From Paracoccaceae bacterium (GTDB taxonomy: Bacteria; Pseudomonadota; Alphaproteobacteria; Rhodobacterales; Rhodobacteraceae), in assembly GCA_028284705.1 (NCBI GenBank), contig JANQRE010000004.1:62001-126000 (forward strand): DNA of 64,000 nucleotides, given 5' to 3'. This document shows positions 1 through 10,762 of this stretch, one piece after another. A model generated the notes under the pieces. The model did not search any database, was not told the origin of the DNA, and worked only from the letters and a program-made list of their open reading frames with translations. Both the position numbers and the translations under genes were made by a program. Each line of letters opens with the position of its first letter. Positions within the stretch are counted from its first letter, which is position 1.

Positions 1-1
1 G

Positions 2-544
2 GATTTTCTGCGGGAAAAAGAGGGCTGGATTCGCAGGCATCTTGACGAGCGCCCGGAGATCGAATTGGCGGGCGTCGGGGCGCAGATCCCCGTCGAAGGC
101 GAGGCGCGCGAGGTCATCGAATATGGCGGCAAGCGGGTGTTGCTGCATCCCGGTGCGCTGCTGGTGCCGAAAGGTGCGGCGCGGGCGCCCTCCCGTGTGC
201 GGGCGTTTCTGAAAACCATGGCGCGGGATCGGTTGGCCGATGCCTCGGAGCGGTTCGCCGAGCCGATGCGGCTTGACTACAAGCGCCTGACGATCCGCGA
301 CACGCGCTCGCGCTGGGGGTCCTGCACCTCCGAAGGCAATCTGATGTATTCCTGGCGGCTGATCATGGCCCCGCCTGAGGTGCTGGATTATGTGGCTGCC
401 CATGAGGTGTCGCATCTTGCCTTCATGGACCACTCACCGCAGTTCTGGGCGACGGTGGAGCGGATGATGCCGGACTACAAAATCCACCGCAATTGGCTGC
501 GCGAGAATGGCGCGGCTCTGCATCGTTTCAAGTTTGAGGCTTGA
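2..544 (+). CDS. YgjP/SprT-like metal-dependent hydrolase (5' truncated)
   Basis: The frame is open from the first bases of the window, so the amino end lies outside it. A HEVSH zinc-binding signature (about 401-415) sits in the context AAHEVSHLAFMDHSPQFW, with a downstream His. The RDTRSRWGSCTSEGNLMYSWRLIMAP block before it is typical of the YgjP/DUF45 predicted metallopeptidase family. The two His and a further downstream His would hold the metal, with the Glu as base. Substrate is unknown for this family. The gene ends 31 bp before the start chosen for the GntR regulator. Confidence 0.85.
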   Translation, partial: DFLREKEGWIRRHLDERPEIELAGVGAQIPVEGEAREVIEYGGKRVLLHPGALLVPKGAARAPSRVRAFLKTMARDRLADASERFAEPMRLDYKRLTIRDTRSRWGSCTSEGNLMYSWRLIMAPPEVLDYVAAHEVSHLAFMDHSPQFWATVERMMPDYKIHRNWLRENGAALHRFKFEA

Positions 545-558
545 TGGTCGTGGTTTTT

Positions 559-568
559 GTGATCACAA
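559..568. promoter_or_regulatory. TGTGATCACA dyad before the GntR gene
   Basis: A perfect 10-bp palindrome, TGTGATCACA, lies 7 bp upstream of the GntR start codon. The same core occurs in pairs before sucC and before sdhC. The position, almost on the start codon, suits autoregulation of the regulator. The sequence is seen directly; protein binding is inferred. Confidence 0.55.
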
Positions 569-575
569 TCGCCCC

Positions 576-1241
576 ATGCTAATCCAGAACAAATCCTCCG
601 AAGGTGGTGGCGTCTCGGCCACGGGTGCGGCCAATGACATGGTCTATCGCCGCCTGCGGTCGCAGATCATGCACGGCGAGCTGCCGCCGGGAAAAGCCCT
701 GACATTACGGGGGATTGGCAAGGATTTCGACGTCTCAATGACGCCCGCGCGCGAGGCGGTGCGGCGCCTGGTGGCGGAGGGGGCGCTGTCGCTGTCCTCC
801 TCGGGGCGGATCACGACGCCGGAATTGTCGAATGACCGGATCGAGGAACTGGCCTCGATCCGCGCTTTGTTGGAACCGGAGCTTGCCGTGCGCGCCCTGC
901 CGCGGGCGCATATCGCTTTGATCGAGCGGTTACAGACGATCAACGGCACGATTGCGCAAGTGGTCGCGCGCAATGATGCGCAGGGCTATATCCGCGCCAA
1001 TCTGGAGTTCCACCGCACGCTTTATCTGCGCGCCCAGGCGCCGGCCATGCTGGCCATGGCCGAGACGGTCTGGCTGCAGATGGGACCCACCATGGCCTCG
1101 CTTTACGGCAAGCTGAAACGCACCGAAGTGCCGCGCCATCACAAGCTGATTGTGTCGGCTTTGAGGGCCGGGGATGAGCCGGGACTGCGCGTCTCGGTGC
1201 GGGCGGATGTCACGCATGGCTTGCGGATGCTGGCGACCTGA
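576..1241 (+). CDS. GntR/FadR-family transcriptional regulator (AkgR-like candidate)
   Basis: A 221-residue regulator. The amino-terminal winged helix begins at MVYRRLRSQIMHGELPPG, with the recognition region FDVSMTPAREAVRRLVAEGAL. A helical FCD-type ligand domain follows (IRALLEPELAVRAL, then LEFHRTLYLRA with metal-binding-type Asn/His). The ATG at 576 was preferred over an upstream frame opening at 507, because that one would overlap the preceding gene and add an atypical leader. In Rhodobacter sphaeroides the GntR protein AkgR is reported to activate TCA-cycle genes. Location beside lpdA and the shared dyad before this gene, sucC and sdhC make this its likely counterpart, but that is inference. 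Confidence 0.85.
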   Translation: MLIQNKSSEGGGVSATGAANDMVYRRLRSQIMHGELPPGKALTLRGIGKDFDVSMTPAREAVRRLVAEGALSLSSSGRITTPELSNDRIEELASIRALLEPELAVRALPRAHIALIERLQTINGTIAQVVARNDAQGYIRANLEFHRTLYLRAQAPAMLAMAETVWLQMGPTMASLYGKLKRTEVPRHHKLIVSALRAGDEPGLRVSVRADVTHGLRMLAT

Positions 1242-1282
1242 AACGGGGGCTTTCGGCCGCGCTGGCGCGAGGACCGACCCGG

Positions 1283-1341
1283 CTGGGGAGGGCCAGCCCT
1301 CCCCAGACCCCTCCCGAAGTATTTTCGAAACATGGGAAGGG
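1283..1341. repeat. Hairpin-plus-tail element at a convergent gene end (copy 1)
   Basis: A perfect stem CTGGGGAGGG / CCCTCCCCAG (1283-1292, 1297-1306, loop CCAG) is followed by a tail ending GAAACATGGGAAGGG. It lies between the ends of the GntR gene and lpdA, which converge. A second copy with a different stem but nearly the same tail lies at 33203-33260 between two other convergent genes. It probably acts as a bidirectional transcription terminator. Confidence 0.6.
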
Positions 1342-1342
1342 A

Positions 1343-2731
1343 TTAGGCGTGAATCGGGCCGTCTCCACAAGCCAAGGCTGCCTCCCTGACCGCCTCTGAA
1401 TAGGTCGGGTGGGCGTGGCAGGTGCGGGCGACATCTTCGGCCGCGGCCCCGAACTCCATGGCGATGCAGATCTCGTGGATCAGATCGCCCGCCATGGGCC
1501 CGATGATATGGGCGCCGAGGATACGATCCGTGGTCTTGTCAGCGAGGATCTTCACGAAACCATCGGCGGCGAAATTGGCTTTCGCGCGGCCATTGCCCAT
1601 GAAGGAGAACTTGCCGACTTTATAGTCGCGGCCTTGTTCTTTCAGTGTTTCTTCGGTTTCGCCGACACTCGCAACTTCCGGATGCGTGTAGATCACACCA
1701 GGAATAACCCCATAATTTATATGGGGTTTTTGGCCCGCGATGGTCTCGGCTACAGCCATGCCTTCGTCTTCGGCCTTATGGGCCAGCATCGGGCCGGTGA
1801 TGGCATCGCCGATGGCGTAGATGCCGGGCATGTTGGTTTGCCAATGAGCGTCGGTCTTGATCTGGCCGCGAGCTTCTATCTCGATCCCGAGGGTGTTGAG
1901 GCCAAGGCCTTCGGTGTAAGGTGAACGACCCGTGGCGACGAGGACGATATCGGCCTCTTCGGTATGTTCGCTGTCATCCTTGCGCAGTTTGTAGGTGACG
2001 GTGGCCTTCTTGTTCTTCACCGAGACGCCGGAGACGGCGGCACCGAGTTGGAACTCAAGTCCTTGTTTCTTTAGGGTTCTTTGGAAGATCTTCTGCACTT
2101 CGCCATCCTGGCCCGGGGTGATGGCGTTGAGGAATTCGATGACTTTCACCTCCGAACCGAGGCGGGAATAGACGCTTCCCAATTCCAGCCCGATCACGCC
2201 CGCACCGATGACGATCATGCGGTTAGGCACCTTGGTCAACGCGAGCGCGCCGGTGGAGGAAACAACCACGTTTTCGTCGATCTCGACACCGGGCAGGGAG
2301 GAGACCTCGGAGCCGGACGCGATGACGATATGCTTTGCTTCATGGGTTTCGTCGCCGACCTTTACCTTACCCGCCTCCGGGATCGACCCCCAACCTTTCA
2401 ACCAGTCTACCTTGTTCTTTTTAAAGAGGAATTCGATGCCTTTGGTGTTGGCCTCGATGGTCTCCTCTTTGTATTTCAGCATCTGTTTCCAGTCGACCGA
2501 GGGAGCCTTCCCTTTAAGGCCCATCTTGGCGAAATTATGCTCTGCTTCGTGCAGTTGATGGCTCGCATGCAGGAGCGCCTTGGAGGGGATACAGCCGACA
2601 TTCAGACAGGTGCCGCCGAGGGTCTCGCGACCCTCCACACAGGCGGTTTTCAGACCCAATTGAGCGCAGCGAATGGCGCAGACATAGCCCCCGGGGCCGG
2701 AGCCGATTACGATGACGTCATAGCTGGACAT
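1343..2731 (-). CDS. lpdA: Dihydrolipoamide dehydrogenase (E3)
   Basis: The E3 flavoprotein reoxidises dihydrolipoamide with NAD+, serving 2-oxoglutarate dehydrogenase here. The 462 residues are full length. The amino-terminal FAD-binding GSGPGG (10-15) is followed by the redox disulfide GGTCLNVGC (Cys42, Cys47). A second dinucleotide fold has [21 protein letters not shown]. The carboxy-terminal interface ends with HAHPTYSEA, which carries the catalytic His-Glu pair. A clear AAGGAG ribosome-binding site precedes the ATG. It is the last gene of the minus-strand odh cluster, but a repeat-bearing gap of about 120 bp suggests it may have its own promoter. Confidence 0.97.
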   Translation of the reverse strand: MSSYDVIVIGSGPGGYVCAIRCAQLGLKTACVEGRETLGGTCLNVGCIPSKALLHASHQLHEAEHNFAKMGLKGKAPSVDWKQMLKYKEETIEANTKGIEFLFKKNKVDWLKGWGSIPEAGKVKVGDETHEAKHIVIASGSEVSSLPGVEIDENVVVSSTGALALTKVPNRMIVIGAGVIGLELGSVYSRLGSEVKVIEFLNAITPGQDGEVQKIFQRTLKKQGLEFQLGAAVSGVSVKNKKATVTYKLRKDDSEHTEEADIVLVATGRSPYTEGLGLNTLGIEIEARGQIKTDAHWQTNMPGIYAIGDAITGPMLAHKAEDEGMAVAETIAGQKPHINYGVIPGVIYTHPEVASVGETEETLKEQGRDYKVGKFSFMGNGRAKANFAADGFVKILADKTTDRILGAHIIGPMAGDLIHEICIAMEFGAAAEDVARTCHAHPTYSEAVREAALACGDGPIHA

Positions 2732-2768
2732 TTGGGTATCTCCTTACCTTTTTCGGCTGCCAGACGTG

Positions 2769-2808
2769 GTCTGGCAAGCGTATGGCTCGCGTATGGCAGG
2801 TGTATGGC
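2769..2808 (-). repeat. 11-bp-period GCCATAC repeat upstream of lpdA
   Basis: On the minus strand GCCATAC occurs three times at exact 11-bp steps (plus-strand GTATGGC at 2780-2786, 2791-2797, 2802-2808), and a variant GCCAGAC continues the phase at 2769-2775. The array lies in the gap before lpdA. A related 11-bp array is found at 39599-39642. Confidence 0.7.
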
Positions 2809-2851
2809 ACCTGCGAACGCTGCATGGTGAATATCTGGTTAACGCCGACCA

Positions 2852-3241
2852 TCAGAACAGCGCCGCGATCAGCATGATGATGGTCGCGAAAAAGCCCACG
2901 ATCCAGATTAGCGAGCGCCATGGCGCGAGGCCTTGGACATAGGCCGGGATGTAGAGCAGCCGGGCGATCAGGTAGATATGGGCGCAGGCTTGCGTGACCG
3001 GGGTCGACTGATCGGTGAGGGTGATCACGATGGCGGCGATTGCGAACATCACGAGGCCTTCGGTGTGGTTCTTGATCACCCGGTCGAGACGGCCTGAGGC
3101 GATGGGCAGTTTGCCGACATCATCACGGGGACCGAAGACGGTTTTGCGGTCGATCTGCATGTTGCCGACCACAGTAAAAAGCAGGATTTGCGCGACCTGC
3201 AGAAGGGCGGCGAGGGTGAGGATGTAAAGCTCGGTGGTCAT
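2852..3241 (-). CDS. MAPEG-family membrane protein
   Basis: A 129-residue integral membrane protein with about four hydrophobic segments. The MAPEG look is clear: an amino-terminal helix, then NMQIDRKTVFGPRDDVGKL, RLDRVIKNHTEGLVMF, and the pair RLLYIPAYVQGLAPWRSLIW. Families of this type include membrane glutathione transferases and related proteins of unknown substrate. The ATG at 3241 begins MTTELYILTLAALLQ; a longer frame upstream would read through the neighbouring zinc-ribbon gene. It lies 4 bp after that gene, and a paralog sits on its other side. Confidence 0.85.
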   Translation of the reverse strand: MTTELYILTLAALLQVAQILLFTVVGNMQIDRKTVFGPRDDVGKLPIASGRLDRVIKNHTEGLVMFAIAAIVITLTDQSTPVTQACAHIYLIARLLYIPAYVQGLAPWRSLIWIVGFFATIIMLIAALF

Positions 3242-3245
3242 GGGG

Positions 3246-3488
3246 TTACCAGATCCTCCTTTTGGCCAGATCGGCGAGCGTGGCGAATTCGGTCTCGCCA
3301 CAGGTCTTGCAGCTGACATATGGCTCGCCCTCGACCCGCGTCACCTCCCAGAGATCGCCGCCGAACATGGAATAGATCGGCGTGTCGCTGACCCGGCCAC
3401 CGGGCCCGACGGAACTGTCGGCGATGATCGTCTTCTCGGACGTGCCGCATTTCGGGCAGGTGATGGTGGTGCGGTTCGGGATCGCCAT
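3246..3488 (-). CDS. Small zinc-ribbon protein
   Basis: An 80-residue soluble protein with two Cys pairs, CPKC near residue 11 and CKTC near residue 60, which together would hold one zinc ion. Between them is a Gly/Ser-rich segment. No catalytic motif is visible. It is tightly packed between two MAPEG-family genes, with 4-bp gaps on both sides, so the three are almost certainly cotranscribed. It could be an assembly or regulatory partner of the membrane proteins. Its function is not recognised. Confidence 0.8.
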   Translation of the reverse strand: MAIPNRTTITCPKCGTSEKTIIADSSVGPGGRVSDTPIYSMFGGDLWEVTRVEGEPYVSCKTCGETEFATLADLAKRRIW

Positions 3489-3492
3489 GGGA

Positions 3493-3882
3493 TCAGAGCG
3501 CCATGAAGTAGAGCGCGATGGTGGCGAAGAAGCCGATGGTCCAGGCAAGCGAGCGGATGCCGGTGATCTTGAACGCGTAGGCGGGGAGGTAGACGACGCG
3601 GGCGGCGAGGAAGGCTTGGGCGGCGGTGAGGCTGGCGGCGCTCGATTGCTCGCGGAAGGCGATGATCAGCACCGCAGGCGCAAAGAGCGCCATGGCGGTG
3701 ACGGAGTTCGACAGCGCCCGGTCGAGCCGTGCGGCCATGCCCTGTGCCGTCAGCCCTTCGTCGCGGGAGGAGAGCAGGTAGCCCATGCCAAGCTGGTTCA
3801 TGGCGCCGGTGGCCTGCAGGACCAGCGTGATCGCGACGAGCAGGCCGTAAAGGGCGAGGATGGAGAGTTCGTCGGTGAGCAT
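3493..3882 (-). CDS. MAPEG-family membrane protein (paralog)
   Basis: A 129-residue membrane protein, the same length as the MAPEG gene at 2852 and clearly related: ARLDRALSNSVTAMALFAPAVLIIA corresponds to RLDRVIKNHTEG, and ARVVYLPAYAFKITGIRSLAW to RLLYIPAYVQGLAPWRSLIW. Four membrane segments are expected. First gene of a three-gene unit with the zinc-ribbon protein and the other MAPEG gene. The paralogs may form a heteromer, since MAPEG proteins are usually trimers; that is inference. Confidence 0.85.
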   Translation of the reverse strand: MLTDELSILALYGLLVAITLVLQATGAMNQLGMGYLLSSRDEGLTAQGMAARLDRALSNSVTAMALFAPAVLIIAFREQSSAASLTAAQAFLAARVVYLPAYAFKITGIRSLAWTIGFFATIALYFMAL

Positions 3883-3934
3883 TTTGTCCTCTTTGGTTGG
3901 GCGGGGTGGCTCCGGCCCTACATCTGGTTGTTTT

Positions 3935-3954
3935 GGTGGGCAGATTTGCCCACC
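3935..3954. terminator. GGTGGGCA/TGCCCACC hairpin
   Basis: A perfect 8-bp stem with loop GATT lies in the 90-bp gap between the MAPEG operon and the MtlR-like gene. Hairpins of this GGTGGGCA type recur in intergenic DNA of many proteobacteria, so it may be a dispersed repeat that also ends transcription. No strong U-tract follows on either strand. Confidence 0.4.
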
Positions 3955-3972
3955 CTACGATTGCTTGGATGG

Positions 3973-4481
3973 CTAAAGCTTCCAATTCTTGTCTTTGGTC
4001 GGGCTCTCTGCGACGTAGTGCGCGCGGTTGTAGAGTGCGTGGATGATTGAAACAGCCACCAGATTAAAACGTACCTGAGGTTCTTCGATCGAACTATCTT
4101 CTTTTTCGATTAGCTCCTTGAGCCCAAACGACATGCCCAAGACTCGTGTGCGAATTTTGTCATCATTCATGCTAATGGAGATCGAGTGAGCGAAATCATT
4201 TCGGATTTTCCGAATGAGCGAGATTTCTTCGAATTCCTCACTGTCAATTAGACCAAGCGCACGGCAAATATTGGCTTTGTTGAAGAACGAACTGAGGGCC
4301 GCATTCGGTCCGGAAAAAAGCGCGTCGGTTGCTGGATCACGTAAAAGAAAAGCCCTCAGTATTTCAGCTAGCATTTCGTCAACTTGCGCTGCTGCGACAA
4401 GAACTCTTCCTCGATCGGTCTCAGGATTGCTGGCCTTCAAATACCTAAGCAGTGGTTGATAGTACGGATCCGTAATTTCCA

Positions 4482-4482
<1 letters not shown>
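3973..4482 (-). CDS. MtlR/MltR-like protein
   Basis: A 169-residue helical protein. The segment NAALSSFFNKANICRALGLIDSEEFEEISLIRKIRNDFAHS resembles the mannitol-repressor (MtlR) core, where a helix pair ends in an R-N-x-x-A-H motif. The ATG at 4482 overlaps the odhB stop as TGATG, so translation is probably coupled; a GTG one codon upstream is also possible. Base composition is more AT-rich than the flanking enzymes, suggesting later acquisition. MtlR-type proteins lack an obvious DNA-binding helix, so calling it a transcription factor would be premature. Confidence 0.65.
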
Positions 4483-6062
<1,580 letters not shown>

Positions 6063-6065
6063 GGT

Positions 6066-9023
6066 TTACTTCCCTTCGATGGTCAGCGCGACATTCACCA
6101 GCGCTTCTTGTTCTGCTTTGTGACGAGAGGCCAACCCGGTGGCGGGCGAGGCGGAGGCGGAGCGACCGGCATAGCTGGGCCGTTTATGGGCGGCGTCGAT
6201 GCGGGTCAGGACCCATTCGATATTGGGCTCCATGAAGGTCCAGGCGCCCTGGTTCTTGGGTTCTTCCTGACACCAGACCATCTCGGCACTTTTGAAGCGT
6301 TCCAGTTCCTTCACCGCCGAGATCGCTGGGAAGGGATAGAACTGCTCGAACCGCATGATGTAGATGTCGTCGATGCCGCGGGCGTCGCGTTCCTCCAGCA
6401 GGTCGTAATAGACCTTACCCGAGCACATCACCACGCGTTTGATCTTGTCGTCCGCCACGAGTTTGGTCTCGGAATTGCCGTGCTGGGCGTCATCCCAGAG
6501 CACCCGGTGGAAGGAGGAGCCATTAGTGAATTCCTCCGCCTTCGAGATCGCGAGCTTGTGACGCAGCAGCGATTTCGGCGTCATCATGATGAGCGGTTTG
6601 CGGAAATCGCGGTGGATTTGCCGACGCAGGATGTGGAAGTAGTTCGCGGGGGTCGTGCAGTTCGCCACGATCCAGTTGTCGCCACCGCACATCTGCAGGA
6701 AGCGTTCCAGCCGAGCAGACGAGTGTTCCGGGCCTTGGCCTTCGAAGCCGTGCGGCAGCAGGCAGACAAGGCCCGACATGCGCAGCCATTTGCTCTCGCC
6801 CGAGGAGATGAACTGGTCGAACATGATTTGCGCGCCATTGGCGAAATCGCCGAACTGCGCTTCCCAGAGGGTGAGCGCGTTGGGTTCAGCCAGCGAGTAG
6901 CCGTATTCGAAGCCAAGGACCGCATATTCCGAGAGCATCGAGTCGATGACCTCGTATTGCGCCTGCCCGTCGCGGATGTGGTTAAGCGGGTAGAAGCGTT
7001 CCTCGGTGTTCTGATCCACAAGGCCGGAATGGCGCTGGCTGAACGTGCCGCGGGTGGAGTCCTGGCCCGCAAGGCGGACCTTGTGGCCCTCGGTCAGAAG
7101 CGATCCGAAGGCCAGCGCTTCGCCGGTAGCCCAGTCGAACCCTTCGCCGGTTTCAAACATCTTCTGTTTCGTTTCGAGCAGCCGCCCGACGGTCTTGTGC
7201 AGGGGGAAGCCCTCGGGCACGCGGGTCAGCGCGGCGCCAATCTCGGCCAGCGTCTCATCGGAGATCGCGGTCTTGCCGCGCTCGTAAGTCTCCTCATCAC
7301 GCTTATCGAGATGGGACCATTTGCCATCGAGCCAGTCGGCCTTGTTGGGGCGGTAATCCTTGCCAGCCTCGAACTCTTCATTCAGATGCGCCTGGAAGGC
7401 GGCTTTCATGTCCTCAATCTCGCCTTCGGGGATCAGCCCATCGGCGACGAGGCGTTCGGTATACAGCGTCAGGGTCGTCTTATGACCTTTGATCTTCTTG
7501 TACATGATCGGGTTGGTGAACATCGGCTCATCGCCTTCGTTATGCCCAAACCGGCGATAGCAGATGATGTCGAGCACCACGTCCTTCTTGAATTTCTGGC
7601 GGAACTCGGTGGCGACGCGGGCGGCGTGCACCACGGCTTCGGGGTCGTCGCCGTTCACGTGGAAGATCGGGGCTTCAACCATCAGGGCGATGTCGGTGGG
7701 GTAAGGTGAAGAGCGCGAGAAGTGGGGGGCCGTGGTGAAGCCGATCTGGTTGTTGACCACGATATGCATCGTGCCGCCGGTCTTGTGGCCGCGCAGACCG
7801 GAGAGGCCGAAGCCTTCGGCCACCACGCCCTGACCGGCAAACGCCGCATCGCCATGCAGCAGAATGCCCATCACCGCGGTGCGGTCGGTGTCGTTGAGCT
7901 GGTCCTGCTTGGCGCGCACCTTGCCAAGCACAACCGGGTTCACCGCCTCAAGGTGGGAGGGGTTCGCGGTCAGCGACAGGTGCACATTATTGCCGTCAAA
8001 CTCGCGGTCATGGGAGGCGCCGAGGTGGTATTTCACATCGCCCGAGCCGTCCACATCCTCGGGCTTGAAGCTGCCGCCCTGAAACTCGTTGAAGATCGCC
8101 TTGTAGGGCTTTCTCATCACATTGGCGAGTACCGAGAGGCGGCCCCGGTGCGGCATACCGACGACAATCTCCTGCAGGCCCAATTGCCCGCCGCGTTTGA
8201 TGATCTGCTCCATCGCCGGCACCAGCGCCTCGCCGCCGTCAAGGCCAAAGCGTTTGGTGCCCATGTATTTGACATGGAGGAACTTTTCGAAGCCTTCAGC
8301 TTCAACGAGGCTGTTGAGGATGGCCTTTCGGCCTTCGCGCGTGAAGGCGATTTCCTTGCCCAGACCTTCGATGCGTTCCTTCAGCCAGCCGGCCTGTTCG
8401 GGGTCGGAAATATGCATGTATTGCAGCGCGAAGGTACCGCAATAGGTGCGCTTCACGATGGCGAGGATTTCGCGCATCGAGGCCATTTCCAGGCCGAGAA
8501 CCTTGTCGATGAAAATCGGGCGGTCCATGTCGGCTTCGGTGAAGCCGTAGCTTTTTGGATCAAGCTCGGGATGCGGTGTCTGGTCGCGCATGCCAAGCGG
8601 GTCGAGATCGGCCACCAGATGTCCCCGGATCCGGTAGGCGCGGATGATCATTAGCGCGCGCAGGCTGTCGGTCACGGCACTCTGCACCGCATTGTCGGAG
8701 ACCTCGACGCCCTTTTCCGCTGCCTTGGCCTTGATCTTTTCGGCCGCCTTTTGCGGCTCGGCAGGCCATTGCCCATCCAGCGCGGCGGTAAGGTCGTCAT
8801 TGGGTTGCGGCGGCCAATCGGTGCGCGCCCAGCTTGGACCAGAGGCTTCCTTTTTGACATCCATCTCCGCATCGCCAAGCTGGCGGAAGAACTCCGCCCA
8901 GGCCGCATCGACCGCGTTTGGATCATTGGCGTAGCGGGCATAAAGCTGCTCCACATATTCCGCATTATGCCCCTGCAGGAAGGAGGAGGCATGGAACTGG
9001 TCGTTGGGAGATTGGTCGGTCAT
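6066..9023 (-). CDS. sucA: 2-oxoglutarate dehydrogenase E1
   Basis: The 985-residue thiamine-diphosphate enzyme decarboxylates 2-oxoglutarate and succinylates E2 lipoamide. An amino-terminal FLQGHNAEYVEQLYARY segment contacts the E2 core. Core signatures include VVGMPHRGRLSVLANV, GDVKYHLGAS, SLTANPSHLEAVNPVV, GDAAFAGQG and CYRRFGHNEGDEP. Length agrees with the family. The ATG overlaps the stop of the upstream DUF805 gene by 4 bp, and odhB follows 3 bp after the stop, so the three are one transcript. Confidence 0.97.
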   Translation of the reverse strand: MTDQSPNDQFHASSFLQGHNAEYVEQLYARYANDPNAVDAAWAEFFRQLGDAEMDVKKEASGPSWARTDWPPQPNDDLTAALDGQWPAEPQKAAEKIKAKAAEKGVEVSDNAVQSAVTDSLRALMIIRAYRIRGHLVADLDPLGMRDQTPHPELDPKSYGFTEADMDRPIFIDKVLGLEMASMREILAIVKRTYCGTFALQYMHISDPEQAGWLKERIEGLGKEIAFTREGRKAILNSLVEAEGFEKFLHVKYMGTKRFGLDGGEALVPAMEQIIKRGGQLGLQEIVVGMPHRGRLSVLANVMRKPYKAIFNEFQGGSFKPEDVDGSGDVKYHLGASHDREFDGNNVHLSLTANPSHLEAVNPVVLGKVRAKQDQLNDTDRTAVMGILLHGDAAFAGQGVVAEGFGLSGLRGHKTGGTMHIVVNNQIGFTTAPHFSRSSPYPTDIALMVEAPIFHVNGDDPEAVVHAARVATEFRQKFKKDVVLDIICYRRFGHNEGDEPMFTNPIMYKKIKGHKTTLTLYTERLVADGLIPEGEIEDMKAAFQAHLNEEFEAGKDYRPNKADWLDGKWSHLDKRDEETYERGKTAISDETLAEIGAALTRVPEGFPLHKTVGRLLETKQKMFETGEGFDWATGEALAFGSLLTEGHKVRLAGQDSTRGTFSQRHSGLVDQNTEERFYPLNHIRDGQAQYEVIDSMLSEYAVLGFEYGYSLAEPNALTLWEAQFGDFANGAQIMFDQFISSGESKWLRMSGLVCLLPHGFEGQGPEHSSARLERFLQMCGGDNWIVANCTTPANYFHILRRQIHRDFRKPLIMMTPKSLLRHKLAISKAEEFTNGSSFHRVLWDDAQHGNSETKLVADDKIKRVVMCSGKVYYDLLEERDARGIDDIYIMRFEQFYPFPAISAVKELERFKSAEMVWCQEEPKNQGAWTFMEPNIEWVLTRIDAAHKRPSYAGRSASASPATGLASRHKAEQEALVNVALTIEGK

Positions 9024-9574
9024 TGGGGGACCTCGTGGCTTTTCGGGGACGGTTTAGGTGGTTGATTTGGTTTGGCAGAAGCCCGCAATAAATTCGGCAA
9101 TGGCCACCCAAAAAGGACGACTAGGCCTATCGCCATGGCGAGGGCACTAGAGGGTGCGTTTTCCGGTTGGTTTGGGTTCAGCAGCACGGAAAGAAACATC
9201 ATCGGGCCGAATAGGAGCAACATGCCAACGCAGACGCACCCGCCTAAGCGGAAAACATCAAAAGTGTCATAAAAGGCAGGCTTTCCAATCCCGTAGAAAA
9301 TCAGAAATGAGACATTCGGAACTTGGGGGAATACATCGCGCTGCCTCCTTCGTGTGGCGCAAACGGCAGCCGGAAAGAAACACATCGCAACAAGGCCCGC
9401 CACAAGATAAGTATTACTGTCATTTTCGTGCATTGCGACCGCTTGAAAGTAACCGCAGATCGCCCCGACACAAAACAAGAACAGCACAAACCACCAAAAC
9501 TCGGGTCGCGTGGCGCGTCCAGACAGGGACCAAGTTCCTGTAAGTCCGGCATTTATGGCTTCAAGTGGCCCCAT
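9020..9574 (-). CDS. DUF805 family membrane protein
   Basis: A 184-residue membrane protein. The opening WSLSGRATRPEFWWFVLFLF matches the DUF805 signature (F/S-G-R-x-x-R-x-E-F-W) followed by the first membrane helix. Three more hydrophobic stretches follow, and the tail is Pro/Lys-rich (NQPPKPSPKSHEVPQ). MGPLEAIN at 9574 is the natural start. Its stop overlaps the sucA start as ATGA, so sucA is translationally coupled to it. The family function is unknown; nothing suggests a role in the dehydrogenase complex apart from position. Confidence 0.8.
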   Translation of the reverse strand: MGPLEAINAGLTGTWSLSGRATRPEFWWFVLFLFCVGAICGYFQAVAMHENDSNTYLVAGLVAMCFFPAAVCATRRRQRDVFPQVPNVSFLIFYGIGKPAFYDTFDVFRLGGCVCVGMLLLFGPMMFLSVLLNPNQPENAPSSALAMAIGLVVLFGWPLPNLLRASAKPNQPPKPSPKSHEVPQ

Positions 9575-9820
9575 CACACGCCTCCCGCCCGGAGGCAACG
9601 ACGGGCCGCGCCACGTCCGGCGCTCCGCGCGTTCGTGCCTGAAACCGTCCACTGGACGCTTTCCGAGGCGGCTCTCACCCTCCCCCCGGAGGGCGCGTTG
9701 GCGATGTCACTTACAGCCCGCGCGACATGGATGCTTTGGGGTACACACATAGAACATATTAAGCGAACGCCCTCCAGGTCGGGCGCGGCCCTCAGCGCAT
9801 ATGTCCGCGCGTTTCGCACT
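9575..9820 (-). other. Non-coding gap upstream of DUF805-sucA-odhB
   Basis: 246 bp between sucD and the DUF805 gene. The plus-strand segment around 9745-9765 is AT-rich (CATATTAAGC) in an otherwise GC-rich gap and is the best place for a promoter driving DUF805-sucA-odhB. No copy of the TGTGATCACA dyad, no strong terminator and no small gene were seen. Confidence 0.4.
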
Positions 9821-10702
9821 TTACCCAATCGCCTCCAGAACCGCTTCACCCAGACCGGCGGGGCTTTCGGAGACCACGATCCCGGCGGAGCGCATGGCTT
9901 CGATCTTGTCCTCGGCGCCACCCTTGCCGCCCGCAACGATTGCGCCGGCATGGCCCATGCGGCGGCCCGGAGGAGCGGTGCGACCGGCGATGAAACCGGC
10001 GGTGGGTTTGGAGCGGCCCTTCTTGGCCTCGTCTTTCAGGAACTGCGCGGCTTCTTCTTCGGCGGAGCCGCCGATCTCACCGATCATAATGATCGACTGG
10101 GTCTCGTCATCGGCGAGGAACCATTCCAGCACGTCGATATGCTCGGTCCCCTTGATCGGGTCGCCGCCGATACCCACGCAGGTCGACTGGCCAAGCCCCA
10201 CATCGGAGGTCTGTTTCACCGCCTCATAGGTCAGCGTGCCGGAGCGCGAGACAACGCCGCAGGAGCCACGCTTGTGGATGTGGCCGGGCATGATGCCGAT
10301 CTTGCAGGCATCCGGCGTGATGACACCGGGGCAGTTGGGGCCGATGAGCGTCGTGTCGGACCCTTCAAGGGCCCGCTTGACACGCATCATGTCGAGCACC
10401 GGAATGCCCTCGGTGATGGCCACGACCAGCGGGATTTCGGCGTCGATCGCCTCAAGGATCGAGTCCGCCGCAAAGGGGGGCGGCACATAGATCACGGAGG
10501 CATTGGCGCCGGTCTTGGCGACAGCCTCATGGCAGGAATTGAAGACCGGCAGGTCGAGATGTTCCTGCCCGCCTTTGCCGGGCGTCACACCGCCGACCAT
10601 CTTGGTGCCATAGGCAATCGCCTGTTCGGTGTGGAACGTGCCTTGGCTGCCGGTAAGGCCCTGACAGATGACTTTTGTGTTTTCGTCGATGAGTACGGCC
10701 AT
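9821..10702 (-). CDS. sucD: Succinate-CoA ligase alpha subunit
   Basis: The 293-residue alpha subunit carries the CoA-binding Rossmann domain ([22 protein letters not shown]) and the phosphorylated histidine in [14 protein letters not shown] (His251). It makes ATP or GTP from succinyl-CoA together with SucC. A GGAG site precedes the ATG. It is separated from sucC by a small exported-protein gene rather than directly adjoining it, which is unusual. A non-coding gap of 246 bp follows before the DUF805-sucA-odhB transcript. Confidence 0.97.
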   Translation of the reverse strand: MAVLIDENTKVICQGLTGSQGTFHTEQAIAYGTKMVGGVTPGKGGQEHLDLPVFNSCHEAVAKTGANASVIYVPPPFAADSILEAIDAEIPLVVAITEGIPVLDMMRVKRALEGSDTTLIGPNCPGVITPDACKIGIMPGHIHKRGSCGVVSRSGTLTYEAVKQTSDVGLGQSTCVGIGGDPIKGTEHIDVLEWFLADDETQSIIMIGEIGGSAEEEAAQFLKDEAKKGRSKPTAGFIAGRTAPPGRRMGHAGAIVAGGKGGAEDKIEAMRSAGIVVSESPAGLGEAVLEAIG

Positions 10703-10762
10703 GATGGCTCCTCTGATGTGTTTGCCGCAGGTGCAGCGCTTGTATTGGCGACGGGGGAGCCG

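Noticed and set aside
3020-3029. GGTGATCACG inside the first MAPEG gene
   Set aside because: Core matches but the flanking base differs and it lies far from a promoter.
6108-7709. Long open frame opposite sucA (plus strand, 533 codons)
   Set aside because: Mirror of the sucA codons with no recognisable protein features.
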